Source of the DNA: Diphasiastrum complanatum
Taxonomy: Eukaryota > Streptophyta > Lycopodiopsida > Lycopodiales > Lycopodiaceae
DNA length: 64,000 nt
Direction: 5' to 3'
Assembly: GCA_029204225.1 (NCBI GenBank)
Contig: CM055108.1
Coordinates: 5,953,599 to 6,017,598, forward strand
The first letter of the stretch is position 1, and each line of letters opens with the position of its first letter. Under the pieces are notes generated by a model. That model did not search any database, was not told where the DNA came from, and worked only from the letters and a program-made list of their open reading frames with translations. The position numbers and the translations under genes are program-made. Below are positions 13,066 to 24,475 of the stretch, one piece after another.

Positions 13066-13837
13066 TCGCGCTACCTAACGTACCACAATACTTATAACTT
13101 TTTTGCAGTCAGGGTGGATTCACTTCACAGATCGAATCACAGGCATAAAGACCGATGTCGATCCACGGAAACAATATGCCAATAACCCTTCAAGTCATTT
13201 CGGTGGTGGTGTACCTAGATCAACCATCGGTTCGATTCCTACAACCGAGTACTACGATCCGAAGACAACTAAGAGGTCTACGCAATCGCAGATAGTCCAG
13301 AGGGGAATGGCGGTGAATAAATGCACTTTGGGGTTCATGGAAAGCACACGGGAGGCTGCACATACTGGAGGAAAAGTTTGCACCAGAAGCATCAACAAAG
13401 ACGGAAATCAGCTTATTCAAGCAGCATTGTCATCACGCGCATCTCCACTTTGTGAGATGCAGGAAAGTCCATCAACTTCCCAAGAATCAGCTTTAATCTC
13501 AAAGCTGAGTTCATTCAAGTCAGTTGATCCTTCCAATTCCTTCTCGTCGTCCACCTCATCATCACCCATCAGCTCGGCCTTGAGCTTCTGGGATGATGAC
13601 GAAGAAATCACTTCTCATTATGTAAGTATTGAGCCCAGGAATATGGCGGAAGACATGGCATCAGTGATGGTTGCAGTGGGATGCACCAGCTGCTTTATGT
13701 ATATAATGCTCTCCAAGAAAGATCTTCGATGTCCCAGATGTGGAACTACGTGCTTGCTTGATTTTTCAACACCACACACATATGGAATCAACCCCATGGT
13801 AGAGATTGAAGGAGATAACAGATATGCCTTTTCTTAA
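12808..13837 (+). CDS. CURLY FLAG LEAF 1-like WW-domain protein, two exons
   Basis: Exons 12808-12927 and 13109-13837 join in phase 0 across a GT-AG intron of 181 bp (GTATGT donor, TTTTGCAG acceptor) and encode 282 residues. The start is the ATG at 12808; the frame is open farther upstream only through non-ATG codons. The WW-like domain spans about residues 27-60 (CPLPYGWERCVDLQ from exon 1, SGWIHFTDRITG and VDPRK from exon 2); the second conserved Trp is missing, as I recall for CFL1 proteins. A Ser-rich middle (about 150-205) leads to a C-terminal zinc-ribbon-like segment with Cys 232, 235, 248 and 251 (GCTSC, CPRC) followed by TTCLLDF. In rice and Arabidopsis, family members act in the nucleus with homeodomain factors in cuticle and epidermis development; that role here is inference. 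The intron carries a GA microsatellite near its acceptor. Confidence 0.85.
13019..13062 (+). repeat. (AG)n microsatellite in the CFL1-like intron
   Basis: About 22 AG units starting roughly 90 bp downstream of the donor and ending about 46 bp before the acceptor at 13108. It takes up about a quarter of this short intron, so length changes could affect splicing. Confidence 0.95.
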
Positions 13838-14174
13838 GGCCAAAGTCCATAACAAAATGCTGTTCCTTCATCCACTTTGCTTCTCACAACACTGTCAATA
13901 TTCTCCATCGATACTTTTCTGATGGCTATGCCAATGCAGGCTCTGTCACATGATAGGAGCAGAAAAACGCTATCTATCTCTACCACTAGAGATTTGCTTT
14001 CTTCATGTAGCAGTGAGAATTCTTTGGACTTCTCTTGAATGTGAATGCTAGTTTGATTGGAAATTCTCAAACATTTGTGCATTAATTAAGTTTTTAGAGA
14101 ATCTGCTTCACACAAATGTGGATGATGATCTCTTGAAATGTGTTATAGATGTCGTGCATGCATATGGATAGATC

Positions 14175-14225
<51 letters not shown>

Positions 14226-15599
14226 GGAGAGAGACACCCCCACACAGCCCCCCACCCCCACATAACCCCAAACAAGGCATAGCTCTGCCCCATTTTGGCC
14301 CCAAAAAAATTGGATGCCTGGGCGCCACGTCTCCAGGCAGCCAAAATGTATCCCATAAGTGTTTCAATGAAATTTTTGGGAGGGCATTGCATTCCCCGGC
14401 GCTCACTCTGGGCCTGCCCAGTGCCCCGCGCCACGTGGTACCCAAACACTGGGGTGGGGCTGGGGCTGAATGGGCGCGTGGCGCTGCTGGGGCCGAAACC
14501 CCTTTGGCCCCAGGGCAGTGCCTTTAAGGCTCAACGGGGGAAGCCTCCCAAGGTCCCTCCGAGCACACACAAGGCTCGAGGACATCGGGCCTCCTCCTAC
14601 ATAATGGCAGGTGCAAAGATTTCTGTTTTTTTCTTTTGTTCTTGGGTTTTTAGCCACGATCTTTTTCTATTGCCCTTTTCTTTTGTCAAATTTTTCATGT
14701 TTTGTTTTAATGTTCGGATTGTTTTTCATTTCTCATTTTGTACACAAAATAAATTTATAAATTCAGATTTTGGCTAGAAGAGAATTACCCTTTAACCTTT
14801 CTTGTGATGTATGGGTTAACATTGGTCTTGGCAACCTGCTCGAGTTACGGGGGTGCTCATAATGACATTGCATTTATTTGGAGTCACTTTTCCCTTTGTA
14901 GGTCGGAAAAAATTCAAACAAGTACTAGAATCAACTTGGCTTCATTTACCTAGTGAAAAAAAAATAGTCCATATTATGTTTAAGAAGAGTCTTAAGGCAT
15001 GGGGTTCCAATATGTAATGGCCATTGGGAGGGCCATGACCACATCCAATTCGGGAGTCAAGAGTGTTAGAGGCCACTAGCTCATGGGGACCTAACTATAT
15101 GTTGTAATGGCCCAACCAATGGAGCTTTATCACAAGTAATTGTCCTTGGCAATTATATAAAAAGTTATTCTGAAATTTTTATGGTTTTTTTTTTTCATGT
15201 GGCAAATTTTTATGTTTCCAAATTTTAAGCAATTTATTGTGGAAAGCATTGGTCCAATGTAGTGGTCCAATGTCTATAGGCTATTTATAAGCTAGCGTCA
15301 ATTAGATTGCAACGAAGTAGAAATGGGAAAGTAGTTAATTTGTTTGTTGAAAAATGGGCCAAATTTTCTTGACACGCAATAAGGAAAAATCAGTTAGATA
15401 GCAATAGACTTTTTTAGTTGCATTGTGAAGTCATCTCATCATGACCTCAAGCTTTTCTTTTTAGATGCTTCAACCTCGACCAATAATTCCATTTTTGTTT
15501 GGGATTCACCCAACTCCCTTATTAAGTTAGGCACTATATTAGTTTCTTATTGGAGATTCTCCCTTTTTTGTTTTATGTTGTATTGTTTATTCTAGCCTT
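13838..15599. other. 3' flank of the CFL1-like gene and GC-rich repeat-like DNA
   Basis: The first 300 bp probably contain the 3' untranslated region. A 46-bp GA run lies at 14179-14224, followed by a GC-rich block (about 14225-14600) with CCAGG/CCTGG and GGGGC repeats that does not look coding on either strand. A segment at about 14310-14370 resembles 36125-36185, which suggests a dispersed repeat. From 14600 to 15599 the DNA is AT-rich with no gene seen. Confidence 0.5.
14179..14224. repeat. (GA)n microsatellite
   Basis: Twenty-three GA units just upstream of a GC-rich block. The long Arg-Glu or Ser-Leu open frames across it are translations of the repeat, not genes. Confidence 0.95.
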
Positions 15600-16108
15600 C
15601 GTCTATCGGATTCAGACCGACTTCGATAGTTTGAAGTCTGGTCTACTTGGAAGCGTATTAGGTGCAGAAATTAGAGCGACAAATCGACACAGGCTATCAG
15701 TCATACAAGACAATTTAATCTAGGAATAAGTTTATTTGCTAGCAAGAATTGATCTAAACTTGAATAAAATGAGCATTCAATCACAATGCATGACCTAGAT
15801 TATTGGAACATTGATTATTCAGTAGTGAATAGGTACAATTTGAATGTAGTCAGACTTGCATTCTTTTTGAAGCAATATTCCGTAATAACAGAGGGAATGA
15901 ACAAAAGAATTGCACTCTGGATGTTCGATTGATCTGCTACAATGTCTATTGAGCTAACTGAGCAACTGATAAGTTGCTGGATATATACACACGACTAACT
16001 TAGTAAAATTAAAAGAATGTTTAATCTATACCTTACAATTAAGATTAAGGCACTGTGTGCTATTAGCAGTCACCATCAAACAGTATCTGATTCTGTTAGA
16101 GGTTCTAT
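15600..16108 (-). repeat. LTR-like dispersed repeat, copy 1
   Basis: This segment closely matches 30813-31390 in the same orientation, apart from about 80 bp missing here after GTCTACTTGG. Shared blocks include ATCGACACAGGCTATCAGTC and ATATACACACGACTAAC. A TATATA-type box and layout suggest an LTR read on the minus strand, though no primer site of the usual type flanks it. Both copies run directly into a tandem array after GAGGTTCTAT. Confidence 0.65.
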
Positions 16109-16137
16109 GTTCGACAATGTACTTGTTGATTTGCCGA

Positions 16138-16257
16138 TAGTTGGATTGTCGCCGATTGTTCGAGGATGGCCAAATAATCGAATCTGGTCAGATGGTTCGA
16201 GATGGTCGAACTATCGAGAATGGTCAAACAATCGAAGATGGTCGAATAATCAAGGAG
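16138..16257. repeat. Small TCGA-rich minisatellite, 18-bp units
   Basis: From about 16200 to 16257 three near-copies of an 18-bp unit (ATGGTCGAACTATCGAGA and variants) follow looser related units. The array sits at the same place in repeat copy 1 as the much larger array at 31391 sits in copy 2. Confidence 0.75.
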
Positions 16258-16393
16258 AGTATTTGACTGTACAAGTATTTACAACAACCTTGTATTATCA
16301 AAATGATTGTTCTGATAAAGAGTAGACACTTGTTGTAATTGTTTCTAATCATATAGTCTATTATCTACATACACTCATCCTGAACTTCCAAAT

Positions 16394-19300
16394 GGATTCG
16401 CAATCATAGTCTGCTCTAATGGTAGACAAACTCGATGGTTCGAATTACCACTTATGGAAATTCAAGATGAGAGTAGTACTGATGGCCAAGGAGCTTTGAG
16501 AAATAGTCACTGGAACCGAACTACTTCCCAGTGTCGATGAGCAACCCATTTTCAAGTGGAAGCTCATGGATGACAAGGTTTTTACCTTGATCACCCTTAA
16601 CATCTCCGACACATAGATTGGCCACATCAGATAAGATCGATCTTTGAAAGAAACTTGGGATATATTGAACACACTATACAAAGTGAGGGATGTCACTTCA
16701 AAGCTGCATCTGAGGAGAAAGTTCTTCTCATTCAGAATGTCAAAAAGTGATTCTGTTCAGAATCACATTAATCAATACAAGGCTCTATTGGAGTAGATGG
16801 CGGCAATAGGTTCAGTGATCGAAGACTTAGACACTGTAATAACCTTATTGTCCGGCCTGCCATACTCATATGAAAATTGGGTGATGATGATTTCCACACA
16901 CTCAGATGTTACACTATCCAGAGTCATAATCATGCTATTGTAGGAGGATACATGAATGAATGGAGCATCCTCGTCGTCCATCAATGACTCGTAGACATTA
17001 TTCTCGAAGAAGAACACAAGGAAGCAACAGAAAAATAAAGTTGTCAGCAGACAAATCGACGGCAATCAGATTCAGACCCAAAATTAGGAACCTGCTCATA
17101 ACAAGAAAAGACTCTTCTACAAATACTGCAAGAGGATAATCCACGAAATCCAGGACTGTTGGATCTTAAAGTTCAACAATGACAAAAAGAAGCAGCTGGA
17201 TCAACAAGCCCATATAACAAACACGAAGCAGAAGGTCCAAGAAGACGACGACGACGAGCAGGAGGCCTTCATGGCAAACCATCATACAATGGGAGGAATG
17301 GTTCCTCGATTATGGAGCAACGCAACACATGACAAGCCATCAAAAATGGTTTATCGAATATTTGGCCTACAACACCACGAAGTTCGTTCACCTTGCACAC
17401 AGAATCAAAGGTGAAGGTATTGTTAGACTTAATTTTCAGAATGGACTATCGAAGATGATACCCAATGTATTGTATGTCCCGAATCTGATGACAAATATGT
17501 TGTTAGTCAATCGAATTATAGATTTAGGACATAGGGTAAAGTTTCAAGATGATTTATGTCATATTCTTAATAAAAGCAGGAGAGTTCTTACACTCGGAAA
17601 GAGGCAAAGATATCTCTAAAAGCTTAGTCATTGTAACTCTATGATTGATCGTGCTTTAAACAGTTCAACATCTATCAATAAAGAATTGATTTGGCATATA
17701 GACTTGGCCACCTTAATCATATATTGATAGATAACATGTCTAAACATTCTTCAGTACTTTATTTAGACTATCGAATTACTGACCTCCTTTCTGCCAAAGT
17801 TCTATCATAGGAAAGCCTACAGTCACAATACGAAGTGGACTAACTGAAGGAACACTACAATAGTCACGCACGCCTATGGAAGAAGGCCATTTACCTCAAA
17901 TCAAGAACATGTATCAAAAGATTTGCTAGACATTGTACATACTGATATATGTGGCCCAATGCAAATATCATCACTGCTTGGTGCTAGATTCTTTATTACA
18001 TTTATAGATGACTATTTTAAAAGAATTGTTGTATATTTTCTGAAGCACAAATCTTTAACTCTTCCAGATTTTCAAGAAATACAAAGAAAATGCTAAGTTG
18101 CATAAATGAAAGAAGATCAAAGCTCTTAGGAAGGACAACGACGGTGAATACATCTCAAATGATTTCAAGAATTACTGCTCAACCAACGACATCAAGCAAC
18201 AGTTTGCTGCTCCCTATTCTCCACAGTCAAATGGATTGGCAGAAAGGAAGAACATGACCTTGGTCAAGTCTGCCAAATGCATGATAACTCATGCTTCGTT
18301 GTCCAAATTCTTCTGGAAACATGTTGTATCAATAGCGGCTTACGTGCAAAACTGATGTATAACTAAAGGCCTCCCCAACAGCAAAACTCTTCATGAAGTC
18401 TAGACAGGATCCAAGCCTTCATTGAAAGATTTGAGAGTATTCGGATATACTACTTATGCTCATGTCCCAAAGGACAACATAAAGAAATTAGATGAGCAAT
18501 AATTCAGAACTATTTTTGTTGGCTATGGTACTTCTGATGGAATGTACAAACTGTACAATATAGAGACCTGTAAAGTTTTCACTAACATGGACGTGACTTT
18601 CATTGAAGATCAGTTTATTGATTTGAAGGGGAAGGACCAGATGTAGTCTACATTTTCTGCCTCGACAACTGAAGTATATCAAAAGACTATTTCGATTTTT
18701 TTCAACAGTCACTCTATACAGTCAGACCCAGAAGAAAATGAAGAAGCTGCAACTCAGGAGCAGCCAACACCAAGTCAAATTTCGCAATCACAAACTTCGA
18801 CCAGGAAATCAACAAGAATTCAAACTCAGTCTGTCCGATATACTGATAAGTTTGCTCACTACTCTATTTAGGAGCCAACCACAGTTGAGGAAGCTATGTC
18901 ACAGGCCGATTCAGATCTCTACAAATAAGCAATGGACAAGGAGTACAACTCATTGCTGAGGAACAACACATGGAGTGTCACCAAGCTGCCAGCACATAGA
19001 AAGTTATAGACTTCAAATGGATCTTTAATATCAAATACGTAGCAGATGGCAGTATCAATAGAAGAAAAGCTCGACTTGTGGCAAGGGGATTTTCACAAAC
19101 TCCCAATATCGACTACTTCGAAACTTTTAGCCCGGGTGTCAAGCATACTTCCATTCGACTGCTACTATCATATGCTACTCCAACAGATCTTGAGGTACAC
19201 CTGATCGATGTACAAACAACATTCCTTAATGGAGTTATTGAGGAGGACATTCACATGATCTAGCCAGAAGGCTATATCCTCACAAAGCTTTGTACAATCT

Positions 19301-19940
19301 GAAACAATCGTCTAGGGCATGGTTCCATCAAATCAACACATTCTTGATCGATCATTAATTTGATCCACAAAGACATGACCAAGAGACTTCTCTATATCAC
19401 CCAACAGAGGTACTTCTATAATTTGTTGACAAAATTCAATTTGTTTCATGAATTGCAAGTTTGTGCATAATCCTATGGACCCAATTCTAAAATTATCCAT
19501 GGAGCAATGCCCTCAAACCAATGAGGAGAAGGCCGAAATGAAGGGATTTCCATATCAATCAATTATTGGATCCTTGATGTATGCAATGATTTCTACCAGG
19601 CTCAATCTTTCATACGCCATTAGCTCTTTGAGCCAATACATGGCCAACCCTACTATGATCCACTAGAAAGCTCTTTTCAGAGTAATCAGATATGTACGAC
19701 CTACTATTGACCTCTGTATTTGCTATGGTAATGCCAATTCATCCGATATCCATACACTTCATGGATATATAGATGCAAATTGGGCAGATGATATCAACAC
19801 CAGAAGATCGACTTCTGGATTTGTCCTCTTGTTCAATAATGGTCCAATATCATGGAACAATCGGAAAAAAAACCTCCAAACAGGATCTAATCGGATCTTC
19901 ACTTCGCAATCCTTGCAGTATGTCTAATGGTTTCGCACTC
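16394..19940 (+). pseudogene. Copia gag-pol relic with many nonsense changes
   Basis: Plus-strand Copia order is clear. Gag from ATG 16394 (LDGSNYHLWKFKMR, TWDILNTLYKVRDVTS); a protease/pre-integrase region near 17300-17600 (MTNMLLVNRIIDLGHRV); integrase (DNDGEYISNDF near 18130, SPQSNGLAERKN near 18220); reverse transcriptase (ARGFSQTPNIDYFETFSP near 19080, VHLIDVQTTFLNG near 19200); and RNase H (YIDANWADDINTRRSTSG near 19770). Many in-frame stops replace Gln or Trp codons (16497, 16614, 16794, 19261, 19664), the pattern of C-to-T or G-to-A decay. The reverse transcriptase palm is shortened near 19300-19440 and the YVDD block is not seen. Protein similarity ties it to the Copia at 51305-54044. 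It abuts a Gypsy relic at about 19940. Confidence 0.85.
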
Positions 19941-21406
19941 AAGTCGAATTGTAACAAGGGTGACCATATGAGTAAGTCCCCATGTGTGGTATAGAGATGA
20001 TGTTCACTCCGGATCTTCCGTCAACTATGGCTGACTCTTGTAGAAACTTGCAATGCATGATTGAGATCGTTACGTGTTTCACATATTTTTTCCATCCTAC
20101 TCCTACATGATGAACATGTCGTAATTCTTTAGCTCCTTCTTTGTGTGTGGGATTGCTGGGGATTGGGGTGGTTCGGGTACTACTTGGTCCATCTATGTAT
20201 GTTTTCAATCATTCCAAATGGCATTCGGACATCTCCTCGCAATAGATAGACTAAAATAGTTGTATGGTCCTTTTCTAACTCCTTGTTCTAGAAAGAGATC
20301 TCCATACCAAAATGCCCTTGTTGTTCAGTCTCGTGGATGAACTGCAACAATTTGTTATTCATTAAAAAGTGGGAGAAGCGTTTGACCAATCATTTTCACC
20401 TTCGGACTGACCTTTGTCATGCTCCTGGACTACCTCCTTGGCTTGATCTAAGGCTTGGGCTTCTCTTATCCATTTCTTCATGCATTAAAATTGCCTTGTT
20501 CTACCATGGTATTGGGGTATTCTCCAACATATAAAGAACTCGATGAGCCACTAACAGGTCCTATAGTAGTGAATTTGGTTGGTTTTTTCTCTAGACGGGT
20601 CTTGTCTGGATGAACACCGATATTGTTGATGTTTTGAGCATTTTAACCACACTCACCAAGTGCAGCAAAGTGGAAGCCTCTAGATCTCATTGCTTCTCCT
20701 TCCTCAATGGACATGCTAGATATGGGTGTCAGTACCGACAATCTCAACAAAGTGACACAATTGCCTTGTGGCTTGTTAGGACACTTGACAATTGAATGAT
20801 TCTCTCCACATTTGTAACACTTTATGGAAGCTCTGAATCTAGTACCACAAAGTTGGTTTGCATAGATTGGTATTAACTCTCCATTCACTCCATCAATGAA
20901 ATGCACTGGAATGATGTTATGTGCTTCTTCCTCAGGATAGTAGGGCTCGTCTGTCACTTGACCATGATTCGACCGAATTCGACCTTGAACCAAGGTTGAT
21001 TCGAAATCAATATTGGACTATAATCATTTTTGTTTCTGCAACTCCATGTAGGGACAATGATGTGACAATGTCAATATTGGATTTACAAGAAGTTATTATG
21101 GATTCTCTTGTTATCTTCTTTGGACATGTATGTGCACCTCAATCCAACATTTCAACATCATGCACACATGCATCAAATACCATTTTTGCATGTGAATTCT
21201 CATTCTTCTAGTAACTTTAGCCAAGAGTAATATTTGAACTTTGTGCTCACTCTAATGCTCAAAGGCATTGATGATTTCTTAAGAATATCTTCGTACTCAC
21301 ATCCTTCTCTATATAGACCATCCTTGCATGTAGGATTCTCATTGTCTATTAGAATTGGATCCATGTTGTTGTTGGCAGATGCTCCCTCTACAAAAATGAC
21401 TAGCAA
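19939..21406 (-). pseudogene. Gypsy gag/protease relic, minus strand
   Basis: Three broken minus-strand frames fit gag to protease order. A gag-like part lies at 21406-21200; a segment at 20993-20643 has a zinc-knuckle-like CYKCGENHSIVKC (C-x2-C-x3-H-x4-C, one residue shorter than usual before His); and a protease-like segment at 20208-19939 has IVDGRSGVNIIS, which resembles the DSGSGVN active-site block of Gypsy proteases with Arg in an odd place. Stops separate the pieces and no reverse transcriptase follows, because the sequence joins the Copia relic at about 19940. Confidence 0.6.
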
Positions 21407-21449
21407 AAGTTATTGCACTTTTCCCAAAAGCTATCAAAATAGATGACCA

Positions 21450-22100
21450 AAAATTTCATTTCACTTTGTTTGCATTTTTTAGATTCGATTTGAGCTTTAA
21501 TTTCAAGTTTCTATCCATAGGATTCTAGAGCAGTGTTTAAGCTTTGATCTGATCCATAAGCCAGGTCATTTGGATTAGTATTCAAAAAGTTATGACAATT
21601 CTTGATTCCTAGCTCTAGTTTTGTTAATTTTCTTTCTTCAAAATTTTCAGACCTGTTCTGTAATTAATTCGACCCATCAAATCACCTCCAATCATTAACC
21701 TGATACTTCAAGCTGATAGAGCTTGTTGTTAGCTTTTCAGTGGTACTGAGTTTGTTGATTTGGATCAATATTGAAGAAGTTATGATCAAATTAGTGGAGA
21801 TGGGTCAGACTAGTCAAAATTAAAAAAAAAAATGGATCAATATTGAGGAAGTTACGATCAAATTAATGGAGATGGGTCAGACTAGTCAGAATTTTGAAAA
21901 TTCTCTTCTGGATTTTTCCAAGTGAGAGAGAATCACTTCAAATTTTCATTCTTAAAGTTCAGCTCCTTTGTTAAGGTTTTTTTAGTTCTTCATTTTAAAC
22001 TTTTGGTCAAAATCACCTTAAAAAAGAAAAATGACCTAACTCTACCCACGTCCTCAGGTATAAAAAAAAATCACCCTTCCCTCAGAACTCGCGAGTTCAC
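21450..22100. other. AT-rich non-coding stretch
   Basis: No gene is seen. A repeated block (GATCAATATTGA plus GAAGTTA, then GATCAAATTA and GGAGATGGGTCAGACTAGTCA) occurs twice at about 21760-21890, a direct repeat about 60 bp apart. It may be leader DNA of the minus Gypsy relic. Confidence 0.5.
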
Positions 22101-22104
22101 CCGC

Positions 22105-22390
22105 TGGCGACTTGTTTGGCGACTTCTCCTCCATGATTCCTCCACGAGTACGAGTCTTGGACTGACGATTTCACCGGCGATTCTTCCACGAGTCTCCTGC
22201 GATTTCTCCACAAATCCCTGGCGATTTCTCCACGAGTTGCGAGTTCCTGCGATTTCATTTCCCTCATGATTTCTCTTCACTCACGATTACTCCCTGCGAG
22301 TTCCTGCGTTTTCATTTCTCTCACGATTTCTCTCCCCTCCACGATTCTTCACGAATTCTCCACGACTATCTCCACGATTCCTCTCAATTC
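22105..22390. repeat. Degenerate CGATTTCTCCACGA minisatellite
   Basis: About 280 bp of imperfect units built on CGATTTCTCC and CACGAGTTC/CACGATT. Unit length is irregular (about 14-25 bp). It ends where similarity to MED23 begins on the minus strand. Open frames across it are repeat translations. Confidence 0.7.
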
Positions 22391-23240
22391 TCTGAGCAAA
22401 CTTTGGATGAGTGGCAGCATAGATGGACAAATGTGGATTTACAGTCAAATGTACGAAAAGCTTTTACAGGTTTGGATGAAGGCGCTTCACTGCCTTGCAA
22501 CATCATGTCAGTGTTTCTAGTTTTGGCTTGCCACTATTTTGCCCTGCCCCTTGAACCCATACATCACTGCATGGTGCAAAAAAAAATCAATCAAATCAGA
22601 AATGTCACTAATTGAACAAACCTGTGAACTTGGTCCAAATACTTCTGCCATAATTGTGAAAAGCAAGGCCAACGCCTTTTCAAACAAAGGACGGGAGATG
22701 GCCAACTGAGGCAATAGCGGACTCATAATTCTAAACGCAAGTCGCAACCGTGCCACTGATCTTATTGATCTCTGCAGATTAATGACAGCATACATTTCCT
22801 CCAGCCATTCAAATGGTAAATTGGCACCAAAAGCATGCAGCAAAGCAACAGTGTTGCCAACCACAGTTGAGGTTCCCACATCGGATCCCACACAGTGTAA
22901 CCAAATGCAGCTTCCACTTCTTGAGAGGACTTGGTGCTATCAGTTAACCACCAGCAACCTTTTATGATCCCAACTGTCCCTTCGTAGAAAAACTTATGAA
23001 AAGCTGTTGGCAGCTGTGTGAGCAAGAGCCCACATGCCTGAATCATCAATGGAGATAATGTCTGTGACACGATTGAACTGCTTGCCGAGCTCAAATTAGA
23101 GGAAGGAGATGAGGAAGATCACGAATTCTCTAAATCTCCATTGTCTCATTAATGCTACCTTGAAGCCTAATAAAGAGAGCAGACATAGACAAACGATCTT
23201 TAAAAGTTTCATGGGCTCCATCTTGATTACTAGGAGGATT
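22390..23240 (-). pseudogene. MED23: MED23 C-terminal fragment, frame-broken
   Basis: On the minus strand, pieces in successive frames match, by recall, the C-terminal part of plant Mediator subunit 23, a tail-module protein linking transcription factors to RNA polymerase II. One frame gives MIQACGLLLTQLPTAFHKF, GTVGIIKGCWWLTDS and AAFGYTVWDP (23094 to about 22890). A shift leads to VGNTVALLHAFGANLPFEWLE, LRLAFRIMSPLLPQLA and LIDFFLHHAVMY (about 22888-22530). A further shift gives HLSIYAATHPKFAQ near 22392. Upstream, INETMEI and RIRDLPHLLPLI are split by stops. At least two frameshifts and several stops make it a pseudogene. No introns are obvious over 800 bp, which could mean a processed copy. 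The family call is from memory, not alignment. Confidence 0.65.
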
Positions 23241-23663
23241 TTTTCCTCAACTGTTGTCTCCAGAAGGTAACGCTCTGCTCAAGTCTGGTGTAGATTTTCG
23301 AGTCGAGATGATACTGTTTGAGTCTGCTTGTTCTTGGCGACCATGATTCTTTGAGTAGCTGCATCTACGTTGAGAAGTGAGCGTTGCAGGAATCGAGTTC
23401 AAAAGTTGTTATGCTGTTGAATCTCTGGTATAAAGATTTGGTTGCATGCGAACTTGACTTTGCCGAAGAGCTGAGTTTTGGTGCTACCTTCGAAATAGAG
23501 CAGAATAGTTTAGTAAAGCACTTTAAAAAAATTTGCACCCTGAATTGGCAGAATTTAGAAGCACCCTTAATTGGCAGAATTTGACAGCTGTAACAACTTC
23601 ACACATGAGAGGAACCTTACACTCTTTTCCTCTCTGTAAGGTCACTCTGTAAGGTTTCTCTTA

Positions 23664-23830
23664 AAAATTGGTTTTACCAAGAGGTAAAAAATGACACATG
23701 TTTTTACCAACAGGAAAAACTTATTACTTGATGTAAAACAATTTCACTCTATGGTAACCAAAAAATTATTACCTTACTTAACAAACTTTTACCTATAGTA
23801 AAAAAATCAGATGAGATGCTATGCTTTTGA
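23664..23830. repeat. Cluster of TTTTACC/GGTAAAA palindromes
   Basis: TTTTACCAAGAGGTAAAA is a perfect 7-bp inverted repeat around 4 bases, and further TTTTTACC and GGTAAAA-like arms recur over about 160 bp. This could be a decayed miniature inverted-repeat element, but no terminal duplication was found. Confidence 0.4.
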
Positions 23831-24445
23831 CTTGGAAATTGGTTCAAAATATGTAAGCGTGTTCTAGTCTCTATCAGGAGATTCAACAAAGGTAGCAATC
23901 TTGAAAAGAAGGCCTAAGTTTCACAGCAGTTCCAAACGGAAAGTCTGACAAAAGTGAATCTATAACTCAACAGACTATGGAGATAAACTTGTAGGTCTCA
24001 GAGTCCATCATAACATATGCTTGATGGATGAGCTGAAAAACCTTAGAGGCCCAGAAAATCTAAAGCTTCATTCTGTAGTTGACCAAAATTATTAGAGCCG
24101 CAGCAACCTGAACTGATATAAAGATCAATCAGCTCCAAATGCACTTCTCGGAAAGCATGACAAACATATTGAATGGATTCGTATATGTTTGCTAGCCCAG
24201 GAGGTCAAGACCTTGAGAACTTGCCAATAGAACAAAAGAAAGAGACAGTACGCAGACATAAAGGAGGACAAGAGTAAGTAATTCCGCCATCCATTATCTG
24301 CTCCATTCATAACGCCATTCCAGCATGAAGCACACAAGCAATTCAGAATAGAAGATCACGCCATAGCTAAGCCAGCAGTAAAAATCTTGAAGGAGGCGAA
24401 GGGCGCGACAAATCTAGAGGAGGAGAAATTTTTTTGCTTTACGTT

Positions 24446-24475
24446 GGGGAAGGCCCTCGGGCAGGGGCCTTCCCC
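24446..24475. repeat. Strong GC hairpin
   Basis: GGGGAAGGCCC (24446-24456) and GGGCCTTCCCC (24465-24475) pair perfectly over 11 bp around an 8-base loop. The downstream TTCGCAATGAC resembles TGCGTAATGAC after the GGGCCTTCCC block near 10850, so both may belong to one dispersed repeat family. Confidence 0.8.

Noticed and set aside
22567-22621. A 55-bp GT...AG intron in the MED23 fragment
   Set aside because: The splice motifs are plausible, but reading through gives LIDFFLHHAVMY, which fits the family, so no intron is needed.
24125-24337. Hydrophobic minus-strand open frame, possibly a membrane protein
   Set aside because: It is short, isolated and unsupported by splice sites or any recognised family.
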